In this document: piece after piece, positions 25,099 to 37,993 of the stretch
Layout: each line of letters opens with the position of its first letter
How positions within the stretch are numbered: position 1 is the first letter of the stretch
Source of the DNA: Labyrinthula sp. Ha
Taxonomy: Eukaryota > Sar > Bigyra > Labyrinthulida > Labyrinthulaceae
Direction of reading: 5' to 3'
Assembly: GCA_015227615.1 (NCBI GenBank)
Contig: JAALGZ010000006.1
Location: 930,001 to 994,000 of the forward strand
Length of the DNA: 64,000 bases
The notes under the pieces: generated by a model
Told to the model about the DNA's origin: nothing
Database searches by the model: none
Seen by the model: only the letters and a program-made list of their open reading frames with translations
Made by a program: the position numbers and the translations under genes

Positions 25099-26018
25099 CT
25101 TTTGTTGATATTTTTCATTTTATGAATATTTAACCGATACTTTTTGTTGAACCGTTTTCTTTCAATAAGTTCCGTTAAAATAACCAGAGCGGAAAATAGT
25201 TCGGAGTCAGTCAAAATAGTAAGTTTAGAAGCTTACAACTTGCAACTGAACATATCGAGAAAAGAACACAATTAGAATTAAACAAACTTCTTTAATTTCA
25301 CTAATACACAATCTCTTCCATCTCTCCCACTGAATTATGTGACGAACTTCTAAAAAAGAGAGGGTTAATAATCGTATTAGCTGTGTTTGATAAGTCGTTT
25401 CACATAAACGAACTGAAAGTTATTCAACACAAATAATATATATGGAAGAATACAGTTATTTAATTTACCCTTTTAACCAATCATTAGACATAAACCAGGA
25501 CAACCAATTGCACACTTTCTGTCCTTATCCAGTCAAGTGAAATCTTTTGATTAGTCAGTACAAAACTCCTTTTTTATCAGCAGCAAAGCCCAAAAACCGT
25601 AAAAGTGAATAGGCGTCGTAGGGTACCGTTTAACTTGTCAACTTTTTCCCTTGGTATTAAACGGACCAAACAGACCAAAGTTCTAGAAAAAAGTAAAGCG
25701 TTTTTGTGTGTAAGGAACGAGTTGGAAGTACCCGGAAGTAGTGTGTTTAAGGAGAAGGACAGTTCAGATATTTTTCGTGTTAACTAAAGTTATTTCGTGA
25801 GAGAAGTGAGTGTGATACGAATATAAGTTGAGAACTAAAATACCATATTATTTAAAGTCCTGTTGCAACCGTAGTACCAAGAAGAGAAATTAGTTCAAAA
25901 GGAAGCGTTCTTGTCAAAGTAAGTGTCACTGCGTAGCTTGAAGTATATACTTGCGTAAAATAGACCATAAAATTCGTCCAAGTCCTGTGGTTAAACTGTC
26001 AAGTAAAAGGTGTGTAGT
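25099..26018. other. Upstream region and probable 5' UTR of the RRM gene
   Basis: About 0.9 kb without a supported gene. AACCGTT/TTCCGTTA words occur at 25150-25190, similar to those in the 16.2-kb divergent promoter. The last about 250 bp before ATG 26019 lack upstream ATGs in a strong context. Confidence 0.35.
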
Positions 26019-27363
26019 ATGGAGATTCAACAAAGTATGGTAGAGCCTAACTCCGAAGAGTTATTGACATCCGCGTATGATAAGCTTAACCTGTCTAGTT
26101 TGAGTGAAAAAGACAACACAACGTCTATGTCCGAAAAGAACCCGCTATATATGGGGTTACCTGTTGAAAGCTCCACAGATGGCCGAAAAATATTTCTTGG
26201 TGGATTGAAGTACACCGAGAATGAAGATACAGTGAAAGAGCACTTTAGCAGGTTTGGTGAGGTCGAAAGTGTGCTTATTCCGCGTACAAAGAATACAAAG
26301 AGGCCGAGAGGGTTTGGTTTTGTGACATTTAAAGATCCAACCGTAGCGCAGGTGCTCGTTGACGGGATTGATCCTACGAGTAGATATCTTGGTGGAAGGC
26401 ATATTGAGATTAGAATGGCGGAGCCAAGACAGCAACAGCAACCTGAGGAAGGTATATCCATTGAACTTTTTATTTTCGCCTAGGTCCAGTGCATGATCCC
26501 TTAGTTTTCCATGATCAGGTTGCTGCCGATGAAGGCGAACAATCAGAAGGCGTTCAGAAGAATCGAATATTTGTTGGGGGACTGCCGGATGGAGTGACTA
26601 ATAATACGTTGAAAGAATATTTTAATAGATTCGGCACTGTAATAGATTCTTTTGTGCTGCTGCAACCTGTAACAAAGAGACCTAGAGGTTTTGGATTTGT
26701 CACATTTAAGAACAAAGATGTTATACCCGAAGTTCTTGCCTACGATAAACATATGATCAATGGTAAACGAGTAGAAACGAGGCGTGCTACTGTTAGATCA
26801 AACAAACCAGTCGCAAAACCTACTTGGCTAAATATGCAGGCACAAGGCTTTGTTAATACTCCAGATCCAAGTTCGTACTCGATGCTTAAACCTATGCCCC
26901 CTGGACCTCCCCAAACACCCCAACCACCTTCCCCGCCAGCACCAGCAAAGTACTTGAGTTTATTTTTTTTATTTTTAGCTTCGGTGCAAATGCGCAAGGT
27001 CAAGTATATCTAAATTATTTACAAGGAGTCTTGGCCACCCAGCAAAGAAACCTAAGTGGGATGTATCTGCATCAACAACAAGCAGGGGCCGCACCAAATT
27101 CTTCTCAGCTCCCTTTTCCACCAAACTTACAGTATAACATGATGAACCCTATGATGCAGCCAAGTATGCAGTTGCCTCAATTTATGGCGTATAATCAGCC
27201 TAATATGAGTTCAGGAGATAGCATTGGCAATCCGTTCCCTACAGGGATGCAAATGGCAGGTCGAATTCCAAGCGCTTTGGGTTCAGAGGTAGCTCAAAAA
27301 GGGCAAAGTTCTCCAGATGAGTCACATCAGACGAGATTTCAAGGCTTTCCGTCAATGAATTAG
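26019..27363 (+). CDS. Two-RRM hnRNP A/B (Musashi/DAZAP-like) RNA-binding protein
   Basis: Three exons, 26019-26451, 26484-26949 and 26979-27363, with introns of 32 and 29 nt, give 427 aa. Both introns keep the frame. ATG 26019 is the first in-frame ATG. RRM1 (residues about 56-134) has RNP2 IFLGGL and RNP1 RGFGFVTF. RRM2 (about 170-250) has IFVGGL and RGFGFVTF. Both carry the TKRPRGFGF signature typical of hnRNP A/B, Musashi and plant RBP45/47-like proteins. The tail is Pro-rich (PPGPPQTPQPPSPPAPA) and then Gln/Met/Pro-rich, with low-complexity character. It should bind mRNA in the nucleus and/or cytoplasm; splicing or translation control is inferred from the family. The next gene starts 180 bp downstream on the same strand. 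Confidence 0.9.
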
Positions 27364-27542
27364 GTGCTCTTATAGCATGAATACTTTGGGTTATTGAACT
27401 TTATTATATTATTAGGGCGGTGTGTCTCTAGAAAGATGTTATTCAGTTCTGTTTATTCAATGGGCTAAATTTATGCTTGCTCATTTCTCTCGTATAATCG
27501 TTTTATAAAAAACGTATTTTAAACCTTGAAAAAAAGTGAATT

Positions 27543-28463
27543 ATGAAGAAACACAGCTATAACCAAACTATTTTAGAAGACATCCTCCGCGAACTAGTTT
27601 TTTGGGAAAACATGAGTTCAAAGCGAAACATCTACCAGAACATTTTGAACGTGCTGCAGAATCCTACCAATGTAAACTATACCTTTACCTCAAGTCACGC
27701 TGCAAACAGGAATCTCCATCTAGCACGGGATATCATATCAAGAGCTTTGCAAACATTGAGTTATGCTAGATGCGAATCAATAGAATCGGCAAGAGAGTAT
27801 TGGGCACTGTACTTTCAAGATCAGCTTGAAAAATTAGAAAGCGAAGGTTATTACTGTGAAATGACAGGGAAAGAAGCTACAATGAAAGCAAAGAGCTCAA
27901 AACATCGAAACAAAATTCGATACTTTACGCAGGAAATCTCTGATGCTCTGGTCAGACAGGGTAAACTGAGGGGATGGCAGATAAAGAAAGTTGATGAAGA
28001 GTTTTTTGACGATACAAAGTCTTCCTCAAATTTGCAGGAAGTGGGAGACCCAAAATTGTGGGAAGAAAAAGAGAATCGACCTGTAACTCCACCGGATAAG
28101 GGGTTTCATGTATCAAAAAGTTTTTTTTATACGGATGAAACAATAGAAGAAGACACCAAGTGTTCTGAACATGTGAGATCACAAAATGTAGATGAAGACT
28201 CACTCAAAGAAACAAGAGAAAGAAGACTTCAACGATTGCGAAAGAGTGCCAAGATAGATCCCTTAGGTTGCGATCATTTACTTTCGCTTAAAAGAAAAGA
28301 GGTGATGCAAGAAAAAATTATAAAAGATGCCTTGGTAGGTAAAATTACAGAGCAGTACCGACTGCTTGGGCGTGCAGCTCCAATGGGGCTAAATGCTGCA
28401 ACAGTAGATTCCCTTAAGAGACATGCGGCAAGGTTAAGGGTAAAACTAAACGTTAAAAATTAA
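27543..28463 (+). CDS. Orphan charged helical protein, 306 aa
   Basis: An intronless frame runs from ATG 27543 to TAA, following the RRM gene closely. The sequence is soluble and rich in Lys, Glu and Arg, and mostly helical. There is one Cys-containing patch (EGYYCEMTG) and a basic C-terminus with the conserved-looking blocks RLQRLRKSAKIDPLG and YRLLGRAAPMGLNAATVDSL. No signal peptide, membrane segment or known domain was recognised. Its length and normal composition argue that it is real. No function is proposed. Confidence 0.6.
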   Translation: MKKHSYNQTILEDILRELVFWENMSSKRNIYQNILNVLQNPTNVNYTFTSSHAANRNLHLARDIISRALQTLSYARCESIESAREYWALYFQDQLEKLESEGYYCEMTGKEATMKAKSSKHRNKIRYFTQEISDALVRQGKLRGWQIKKVDEEFFDDTKSSSNLQEVGDPKLWEEKENRPVTPPDKGFHVSKSFFYTDETIEEDTKCSEHVRSQNVDEDSLKETRERRLQRLRKSAKIDPLGCDHLLSLKRKEVMQEKIIKDALVGKITEQYRLLGRAAPMGLNAATVDSLKRHAARLRVKLNVKN

Positions 28464-31400
28464 GTAAAAATTACGTCACAGTGTGACTTGGCCCGAATTG
28501 ATTAGACATTGAGTAAATTAAGTAGGCTCGAGCTTCTAAGTTCTGGTATTGCATTCGTATTTAGGCCTTCTTTTGGCTCTTCCAAATGGTTTACTTGTTG
28601 ACTCGCATCAATAATCATGTGTTGGAAGCTGGGGAAACTAGTCTCATTCTATGGTAAAAAAAAGATCTTATACTGCTGGATCCATGTTAAATAAAAATTT
28701 CTCCATTGTCCAAGACTTGATAGCCCTATCGAAAAAAGCATGGACTGGTTCCAAAGATTTTGCTTGTCAAGAAGATACAAAAACACAGGACAGTAAGTTA
28801 ATAACCATGCTTCATTAATTTTTACTGCATTCTTCTGTGAAAACTGACCATAGACTATTACGTCTTGTTAATGTAACTCTTTTGTCAGCTGCTGTCTATA
28901 TGACAAAGGATACGAAATTAGGAAGAAAATAATAATACTTGAAAGCACAAATACGACCAAGGTTCTTGCTTCTAAATGAGCTAATCTTCTTAAATCAATT
29001 ATTAATTAAGCTTATAAATTTATTTGATATGTGGCCATGGTTCATAAACTAAACAACTCTAGCGTATGCGTTACGTAATTTAACCATATTTAACTTGTTT
29101 TTATTAACTCTTATAGCTCGATTCCCTCACAATAAATTCTATATACTGTTTGAAGATTATTAGGTTTTAAGCCTGACAGATTTGACCTAGAGATAATTCA
29201 TAGTAGTTTGTTTGGTTTATGAAGTTCCTCTATACTATTTAATAAAACATTTTACTTCCATTTATTTCCAAAATATAGTTCTACGCTACCCAAGCACTGA
29301 AACAACTTTTAATAGTATATTTCTTAAATATTCCCAAAGGGCAGGGTGCCCGGGTAACCTTTTGACCACCCCACTCATAATTGGAAAGGCTCTAGGGTCT
29401 GGTATCTATTTTCTTTATAACCCTTGTACAGAATTTTCTTTGTTATGTTCAGATAGTTAAGATACCAATGTGCTTTATTTCTCTAATTATATGCGCTGTT
29501 ATAGGTTATCTACTTAAATGCTGGCTTCCAGGCTGCGAATGATAGATTAACATGATGCCACAGGCTTCATAATTTCATTGTCCATGACAAGATTAATGTT
29601 GATCAAAACTTTTTACTTGTTAAAAGTATATAAAAACCTAGTCTCTAGTACATGTTACTGAATGTGGTGCAAACTCGGCTAGGGACAGCGTACTATCTGA
29701 GAGAATTTCTTATTGAGAAATTAAAAGTTCTCGTTCAATCTAAAACCATATTTCGAAAATCTTGAGAATTCTCAAAAATCTTTAACTTTCTGAAGTACTA
29801 GGTACCTTTGTTTAAGAATTCTCTAATAGATGCCTCTAAGAAATACTGATTATATTTTGAGGGACTATTGGGCAGACTATAAAATTTTCTTAAGCTACTC
29901 CAACCTTTTCAAGTATTTGTAAAAAAAGATGAGGTGATGGTTACTCAAAGAGCTACTTAATCAAGTCCTTAAGTATCTTACTGTTCATTTTGAAACTTTG
30001 TCTTTAAAACGAAGACTGACAGCAACATTTCACTTGCTGAGATCTAGTGTTTTAGTTTGAGTTTAGTTGGAACTTGGTAGAGGCACTGATACAGAATACC
30101 TGCTGGCATTAATATCTAAGGATGTTGGGACTGGCGTATGTGGTTGGGAGTTTTGTAACAATTTAAGAACTTTTCATTTTCTATCCAACGTTCTCTAGAG
30201 ATATCTCATTCCCGTTCCGTCTTCAATAGGCTTCACTATGCTTTGGTGTGGGTTTTGATAAGAATTATCAATTATTATTTGAGAAACACTTTGAATATGC
30301 TTATAAAAAAAAGAATTGAGTTTTTTTAGGAAATGATTCTGGTATTGTTTTGATTATCAAAATAAAAACGGGTTATGTGACCCTGTTTCAATTTTTTGAC
30401 AATTTCTTACTTATTTTCTGCACCGTATGCTAACCTTTAGAATCTGACCAGATGAAAAGTTTGTGAGGCTTTGAGTATGCTGCATTATAATGAAAGGATT
30501 TCTTGGCTATTTGCCACAGGCCCGTGTGACACAGCGTTGTATTGATAAGCAATTGATTATCAATATTCAATCAAAATGGTTCGGCAATTATCAAAATCAA
30601 TCAATAAGAAAAATATGAGGAAATTTATTATTGAGAAACTATCAATAAATCAAATCCCACCACTAATTATAACTTTGTTGAGATGTGGTCACAATCGTAC
30701 ATAATTTCTCTACCAAAGAATGATCACATGTTTCTGCAATACTGCAGCTAAGTATAAGAGACAATATCTAACTATTCCTCTAATGAAAATCTCCGAATTG
30801 TGTGCTTTCCACTGTTTATAGGCTAATCTGCTTAAACAGAGTATCCACACTTATTTCCGTGTCTTGGTCTCTGGCAGTAAGCCCAACTTCAATACTTCCT
30901 ATAAGATATTCAAAATCGGTGTCAATGTAGGTCCCGAAAGTGAGATTTTGTTTGGAACAGATTTCAGATTACTTTCTAAGGTAGATTAAAAAAGCAGAAA
31001 TTCTAGATCAGAAGCAGTACTTAAAACTGAAACATACAAACAAACCCTGAAAAAAGTTGGATAACCAAAAGAATAATAGAATTAAATCAAAACCCATATA
31101 AATTTGGAACAGAGTGTGCGATTCTTGCATGAAGAAGAAACCAATTTGTGAAAATCCGTATCATCATAAGTATTAGAGAAAAATAAAGCACTATAGTCTT
31201 GAAAGAAAGTTGTTGATAATATATATTACCTCAATGCATTTATGGAACCAGGTCAGCTATGACAAGTCAAATGTATCTGAGATTGAAGAAAATCTTCATA
31301 AGTGGTTACGGTTTAAATATGACTAAAACTTTTATGATCATTGAATTTGGTTTAATGAATGTCTCAATAAAAAAACTAAAAGAATGTTTTGAGTGAAATA

Positions 31401-34400
31401 GCGAGCAAAGCTAGGAATTAATCAGGAGAAGTATTTAATGAACAGACGATGTGATTTTTACATTTGTTTTACTCGTGAAAACATATGAAAGTGAGCTTGT
31501 TAATGCTTATCAAAATATTTGCTGTATTAGAAACAAGGTTAATAAGCTAGAATGAATGAAGTAAACTTTTCATGTTGTTTCTAAAATATTACACACTGGG
31601 GATGGATGTTCCTTGTTCAGAAGCATATGAGAAACCAGAAGAAAAAGGGACTATTGCCTAGCATTGCCATTGAGTTTTAATTGAACGGTACCGGATATAG
31701 TCAACAAGAATTTTTTTTTGCAACCAAAATAAATATTATACGAAAAGATAGTATCAACCTGGTGTTTGACACAATAATAACGGGGGAAATAGGCTATTAA
31801 CACTTCTAATGTTGGAAAGATGGGAACTATTACCCTATTTATGAGAGACATAACTGGATATATTCATTGCACCAGTTGTGCTAATATAAACAAAAATTTC
31901 AAATATTTTATTTTCGTTAATTGCCTAACCAAAATCCTTTTTGTATCTGTACCATTCATTATTGATTCTATTACCCTTAATTCCATCAGCTTAGATTCAT
32001 TTACCATTAATTCACCATTCTGGTGCTCAAAACTATGTCTAAACCAATACACTGGCAATTAGAAGACTATGTAGATAGCTAAAGTAATGTTATTTCGGGT
32101 AATGACCATTGAAACTACTAAGCAGTATATGAAAGACGAGTTTCTTACTCAAACTGTTTTAACTTGTACATATTCTAATTAGAGCCTAAATAACATATTT
32201 AAAGTAATACTACTAACGTTCTTATAATTTTTTATCGAATCATAAGCGGCTCTGTTCTACTAAGAATTAGCTTGTAATACTTAATTTAATATTTTCAAAG
32301 TTCAAGGGAAATCAGCTTTGTGTCTAACTTTCATCCAGGTTATGTATTTAAATTCTTTTCAAGTGCAAACAGCTATGTGCACGACTAATATAGTTTAGTT
32401 TTTTTTCTGGTACTAGGTTTGTTCTGACTAAAAAAAAAGGACAAGTGCCTTTTGTTGACAAGAATAATAAGGAACTGTAAGACTGACTGCCTGAATATGT
32501 CACCCCTGCTGGCCATGCATATTTAGACATGAGCTAGTTTATTGGGTTCTAATACAAATTCATGTTTCTTTTACACATTGCCTCTCAAAATAATATGGGC
32601 CTGAAGATGATTACCACGGCTATACTATTTTGCTTCATTTGGTTTTGATTTCAAAATTTCATTTGATTTATAGCTCCGATGAAGCCATATTTGAATTAGT
32701 ATTGAGAAGATTTGGCTAATATTTAATTCAAAACTAATAGTTGGGAGGAAAATTTGACTTACATAATTTACAGCAAAGCATGAGTGCTTTAGTTCATGAT
32801 TATTTTGGAATTTACGTAATATAGTATATATTTGGCATATCTTTTACGTTGTAGCAAAGATATAGGATATAATTCTGGGCCTATGGCAACAACTTTTCCT
32901 GATGATAATACACACATATCTATCATATGAAGGTAGAACTCATTTAATGAACTAAACCCAAATATATCTTCCTAATATACAGGAAACTAAGGGAATAGAG
33001 ATACTTGGTGAGTGTCTTATTTCAAGATATCCTGAATCAGAGTTTCAAACAATAAAGCCTCTCCCGCCAAGTCTATTGTGCAGAGAAAAATCTCCCCACC
33101 AAAATCGAACTTGATTAAATATAGTTGGCTGCGTTAATAAAACTCTCATCAGCTTCTATTACTAATTTATATTTTAGCTCGTTCCTACATTCCTTAATAT
33201 TGAGTATGAAGTGGATGGCTTCACTAAAATGTTGCAAAGAATCCATGTTTTTTGTTTAATATTTTAGGGGTGGAAATAGTTAAAGTACACTTCCACGAAA
33301 TGTCGTAGATTCTTAATAGAAATAATTTGTTCTTATGTGCCATACGCATTGTGCGTCAATACCAGGTAATTTTTTTCGTGTATCTTCTTGATTTGGTATC
33401 AACAATGTATTATCACCCTATTTTGCAGTGAATGCGACCACTAATTCTCAACCACAGTGCATGTATCATAATTTGAATAAAGGTTGATTATCGGAATTAA
33501 AAAAATAGCTAGTCATGTGCTTCTTCATATATATATATATGAACTTGCTTTATGAATTTGAAGATAATAGCTAAGAATCAAAACTCCCGGGAGAAGTTAA
33601 AATTTAGATTATAAGCTTCCAAATTTTACAAGAAAAATAAAACTTCTGTTCTAAGTATAAGATCTGCCGAATAGATGCTGTCATGGTTCATGGAGGATAT
33701 ATCGAACAGATTAATCAATTATTTATACATTTAAAAGCAGAATTCTCTCAGGGTGCGGATAAGAGAGGGACTTATGTCTTTTTATACAAAGAATTATGGG
33801 ATATACTAAATATACAAGACTTTTCTCATGTTATCCACATAAGTTGCATCCTTCTCGCTTCTCTCATATCCTAGTAATTTAAGAAAATAAACTTGCGCTT
33901 CTCTCATTTAGTGTACTTAAATGAAGATAATGTTGTGCTGGATGCGTTATTAGCATTGCAATTCTTAGTGTATTTATGTTATCTTGAGGACATTTCAACT
34001 TACATTATATATCTTGCAGACACTTTAGATTGAATATGCAATTGTAATTATTGAAGAGTACAAGATTCCTGCTTCCTAGATCTCAAACAGAATCCCACTA
34101 TGTATAAAGAAGAGTGTATTGCATATTCCTATGTTAGTTATATTTGATGCTGTGATGGGGGCTGCAATGTCATTAAAGCTCACTAGCATCCTTTCGAACA
34201 AAATTTTGAGAACTTAGTATCAAAGAAAATTAGGTCTATGGAATGTAAATCTTTGAGTTAACCCCTACTCAAATGAATTATTATGGCATAGAAGATTGGG
34301 GTCAACGTTGTAACTTTGAGTTTGTTCTTACTTGTTCTAAAGATGAAGTTTAATTCCTACAGTCTTGAGCTTCAATTTTAAAGCTTCTGCTGCTTTTCTG

Positions 34401-35525
34401 AGCAGCTTTTTGAACAATAAATATTTTCTTCTGATATACAAAAAACTCGAAGCAAAAAACTCTTGTCACACGTATGCGAACCAACCAGTTACTACAAAGC
34501 TTAGAAAAATCATTGAACTACTCACAGCTGCTTGATCTTCTAATCTTGTTGTTAGGTAGGTTGTCGGAAAGAAAGAATATTTCAAGTAGAAAACTATAAA
34601 AACTGGACCTAAGGTATTGAAAGTTTGACATAGAACTATAACACCAAATAAATTAGTGTTTTCAAACTTACCGTCTTCGCTCGCAGTCTTAAGGGTACGC
34701 CAATGAGTTTCCTCAGAAAAAGCATCTGATTAGTACATGCTGGAGAGGTGACTAAACTAAACACTACGCTGTGCAAACTCATTATCAAAGTTAACACGTT
34801 TTCTAAAAATTGGGAGGTCAGTGTGATTTATTGACGAAGTTGATAAAATCCTCTTTAATTTCGACCAGGGGATCTCAAAGGTTTTTACATCTAGGAAGAG
34901 GTCAAAAAGAATGAATTTGAAGGGTGAACTTAGTATACATTAGTTCCAGCATGTGCAGTTGTTCTTCTCTAGTTCAAATCTCAAACAATTTCTATTTTTT
35001 CTCTACCTAGTGCACACATTGTTTTTCTTTTGCTTGGCACTGCTATTTTGTATTGATGTTGCAGTTAAATGCTGATAGATATTAAGTACGTGTTGAGTAG
35101 AGGTTAGGATTTTTGAATATTAATATTTCTTACAAGTACTAGAAAATAACATCAGAATGGCAACAAAAGAAAACCACATTTCTTTACATTGCCAGTAAGC
35201 TCATAGTAATATGCAATAGGTAACAAACTTCCAATCAATGTATTAATTCTTTCAGCGTACAATGATGATGTACTACTGATATCAGTAGAGTTTTACCTGT
35301 ACCAAGTCATAGAACACCCAATTATTCCTGAAAGCACCACCTTTGTTAAATCAATTTTACCTTAACTGCTAAAACATAGAACTGCCATCCAAATTGTGTA
35401 CTGTTTTTCTAGTAAAATTAAGATGCACAGATTAAGAAACTAGGATCTTTCATAATTTTCTCAAAGGTGAGTTAGAACAAATTTATCTTTACTTGGTAGA
35501 TTTTTGTGCCCTCTTTTACTAAAAG
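28464..35525. other. Gene desert
   Basis: About 7 kb of AT-rich DNA without a supported gene or RNA gene. Open frames reach about 80 codons at most. The only structured item noted is the second copy of the palindromic repeat at 30370-30564. Confidence 0.45.
30370..30564. repeat. Palindromic repeat, copy 2
   Basis: GGGTTATGTGACCC (30370-30383) and a 24-bp near-palindrome (30541-30564) match the two palindromes at 1740-1753 and 1633-1656. The 16-mer CAATTGATTATCAATA is shared exactly with the reverse complement of copy 1. The spacing is 157 bp here against 83 bp in copy 1, so the interior has changed. Confidence 0.4.
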
Positions 35526-35807
35526 ATGTTGTACAGAACTTTATCTTCTACGTTTCGTACACCGCGTTCCCCTCCAGTACTCAGTACTGCTCATAATATT
35601 TTGAATAGACTAGAGAAAGATATACAACATGAATTTAAGTTTCTTTTTAGTTCTGAAATAACGGATGTGGCAAAGAAAAGTATTCCGGGCATACAATTAG
35701 TACAATGTCAACTACAGACAATGTTCACATGGGATTTTGCAGATATTCTATTTGTGCAGCTAGGAAACTGCTTTAATAGAAATCTCAAGTTGGATTTCTT
35801 AATATAA
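35526..35807 (+). CDS. Possible small protein, 93 aa
   Basis: The frame runs from ATG 35526 to TAA and has balanced amino-acid content (TFRTPRSPPVLSTAHNILNR, then RLEKDIQHEFKF). It is near the length expected by chance in this AT-rich DNA, so it stays tentative. It lies about 400 bp upstream of the first member of the 36-42 kb family and could be a relic belonging to that cluster. Confidence 0.25.
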   Translation: MLYRTLSSTFRTPRSPPVLSTAHNILNRLEKDIQHEFKFLFSSEITDVAKKSIPGIQLVQCQLQTMFTWDFADILFVQLGNCFNRNLKLDFLI

Positions 35808-36201
35808 TAAACGTTAACTAACGGTAATAAAAAATTCCAGATATAGGTCCTGGTGATAAACTCTAGGAAAAATTAGTAGAAAATTAACGTTAATTTTCAT
35901 GTTTATTCTTACGATAAGAAACATTAATCTCAAGTTTGAGAGACCAAAAAAATCTAAAACGAAGCAGTGAAGTTACGCTGACTACCAATTTGAAATATGT
36001 AGATTAACAATATTAGAAGATTCTTAAACAATTGAAACTAAGATACACAAAAAAACTAAACTTTATTCAGAGAATACTGTATAATTACTATAGAATGTTG
36101 GCAATATTTGTTCACATACTGTCGAAGTCAGGAACTGGGAATAAAATCCCATCTCTTACATACTTCAAACTAAAACTATTAACAAGAAGCAGAACATATA
36201 A

Positions 36202-37209
36202 ATGAAACTATTCAAATTTACTGCGAAACCTGTCGAAGAACAAGAAGGTCCAACTGTACGTTGGAAACCAATTGGTGCAAGATTGGATATTTCAGTAGAA
36301 GATACAAAAGGGGCAGCAGAAGTTTCTCACATTGGCTTTTCAAAAATTTGTCGTGATGGATATAACTATACGGAGATAGTATTTGATGATCCGCATAGTA
36401 ATAAACCAGACACAGAAATAATAAAATCTATTCTTGCTAGATTACAATATTTCAATTCTTTTCGTTCTGTTACTTTTAGAAAGTCTGTTCATCCACAAAC
36501 CCTTATAAAAATTTTAATACAAACTATAAAGCTAAACAGACGGCTTAAATCTGTCGAAATATTATACCTTGACATATATAAAGTATCAAGATCCTATCTT
36601 CAGAATCTAATCTACCTGTTGGATCTTTGTTTTTCCCAAAAAAACGCTAGAATAGTATCGTTAAATCCGCCCAATCTCTATTCAGAAACTTGTTCTATTG
36701 ATGAATACCGCATATATTCACGATTACATTTGTGTTATAGTGGAGCAGCTTTCCCAATATATTATATACCAAAGTTTAGAAAAGTAGACACTATTTTTCG
36801 ACTCGATAATTTAATTAGTCTAGGTCTTTGGAACTTTAGTCGACATTCTGTTATAGATCACTATTGTCTTCACCAAATAAGTTATTTAAAATACTTACAA
36901 GAAATTTCTGGATCTTGGAAACTTGGTAATTCAGATAATACAAAAGCAGTCGAATATTCTGTTGCTAAGCTAATTTATAGTTGTTTTAACTTAAGACATG
37001 TTAACCTTGGGTATATTGATCATAGTGTACCGAGAACTAAGAACTCAACATTATTGAAAGCTATATTTAATAGTGTAGAAGAATCGTTTACTATATTGAC
37101 AAAGCAATCATCACGAAAATGGGTTTCTATTCCTATAAAGAAAAAAGAAAAGCATAATGACTATTTTGAAACCAAGTTGAAGAAGCGGTTTTTGCGTACT
37201 CGACCATAA
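36202..37209 (+). CDS. Lineage-specific family member A, 335 aa
   Basis: An intronless frame from ATG 36202 to TAA. It aligns end to end and almost without gaps with the protein at 40949-41953. Shared blocks in order are SHIGFS (residues 42-47), RLQYF, SVTF-x2-SVHP, a SVEI/LDI stretch, PKFRKxD, SVIDHYCLH-x-ISYLK, EYSVAKLIY and a LLKAIF block near the C-terminus. Strand-helix alternation with Leu/Ile spacing suggests an LRR-like or other solenoid fold, but no canonical LRR consensus is present. There is no signal peptide or TM segment. Codon use is strongly A/T-ending. The function is unknown; the tandem family setting suggests fast-evolving recognition proteins, which is inference only. Confidence 0.65.
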   Translation: MKLFKFTAKPVEEQEGPTVRWKPIGARLDISVEDTKGAAEVSHIGFSKICRDGYNYTEIVFDDPHSNKPDTEIIKSILARLQYFNSFRSVTFRKSVHPQTLIKILIQTIKLNRRLKSVEILYLDIYKVSRSYLQNLIYLLDLCFSQKNARIVSLNPPNLYSETCSIDEYRIYSRLHLCYSGAAFPIYYIPKFRKVDTIFRLDNLISLGLWNFSRHSVIDHYCLHQISYLKYLQEISGSWKLGNSDNTKAVEYSVAKLIYSCFNLRHVNLGYIDHSVPRTKNSTLLKAIFNSVEESFTILTKQSSRKWVSIPIKKKEKHNDYFETKLKKRFLRTRP

Positions 37210-37993
37210 AGAAAAAGTCTTGCAATTAAAGAGAAATTATATTGTTTTCTTTGTATACTAATAATAAAGTGAGAAACTTGTTATTTTCAAGCTGTACTGC
37301 TTCATAGAACTAAATATATTCTATAATTAGACGCTCTTTTTGAATACTGGAATATTTCTAGAAAATAATATAAGAATAATATTTATGTTTGTCTTAGAAA
37401 AGTAACTCATAAGGTTTTTAGTTTAACTAAAGACTTTTACAAAATAGTTTCAATCTCAAACCTAAACTTCTTAGAGTCTTTTTCCTTATATTTCGAACAA
37501 ATAGGTTTGGATGAAAACTCTAGTGTTAAGCTTTTCTACAAAACCATCAATACGTGTAATTAAAGAGACTTTAGTGGGCAAATGCTATTTTAAGGGTGAA
37601 AAAATAAAAACTCAAAATATAATTTGAGGAGACTGCTGATTGAAAAAAATAGGTTTTCTATGTCCAAATTACTTACTTTAACAAATATAACTTAGGTGTA
37701 AACAGGAAAACTCGCAGAATATAAACTAAGTCAGATTAATTAAACTATAGAAGGAAAATTAAAGTAATAAAAAGTACAATTGTATAGATATGAAAGTTAT
37801 TGTAATGGTTTTTATACTTTGAAAGACCCAAAAGGGTATTATTCGAGAAATGTAAATATAATTATACAGATTCAATAAAAGCCTAGAAAAGATATTTATT
37901 TTGATGTAGTTTTATAATCCATTGAAACAAAGTTGTTCGAATATATTGATTAGTTAAATATTGGAGTATTGTCAAGACCTACAAAAAAAAGGT

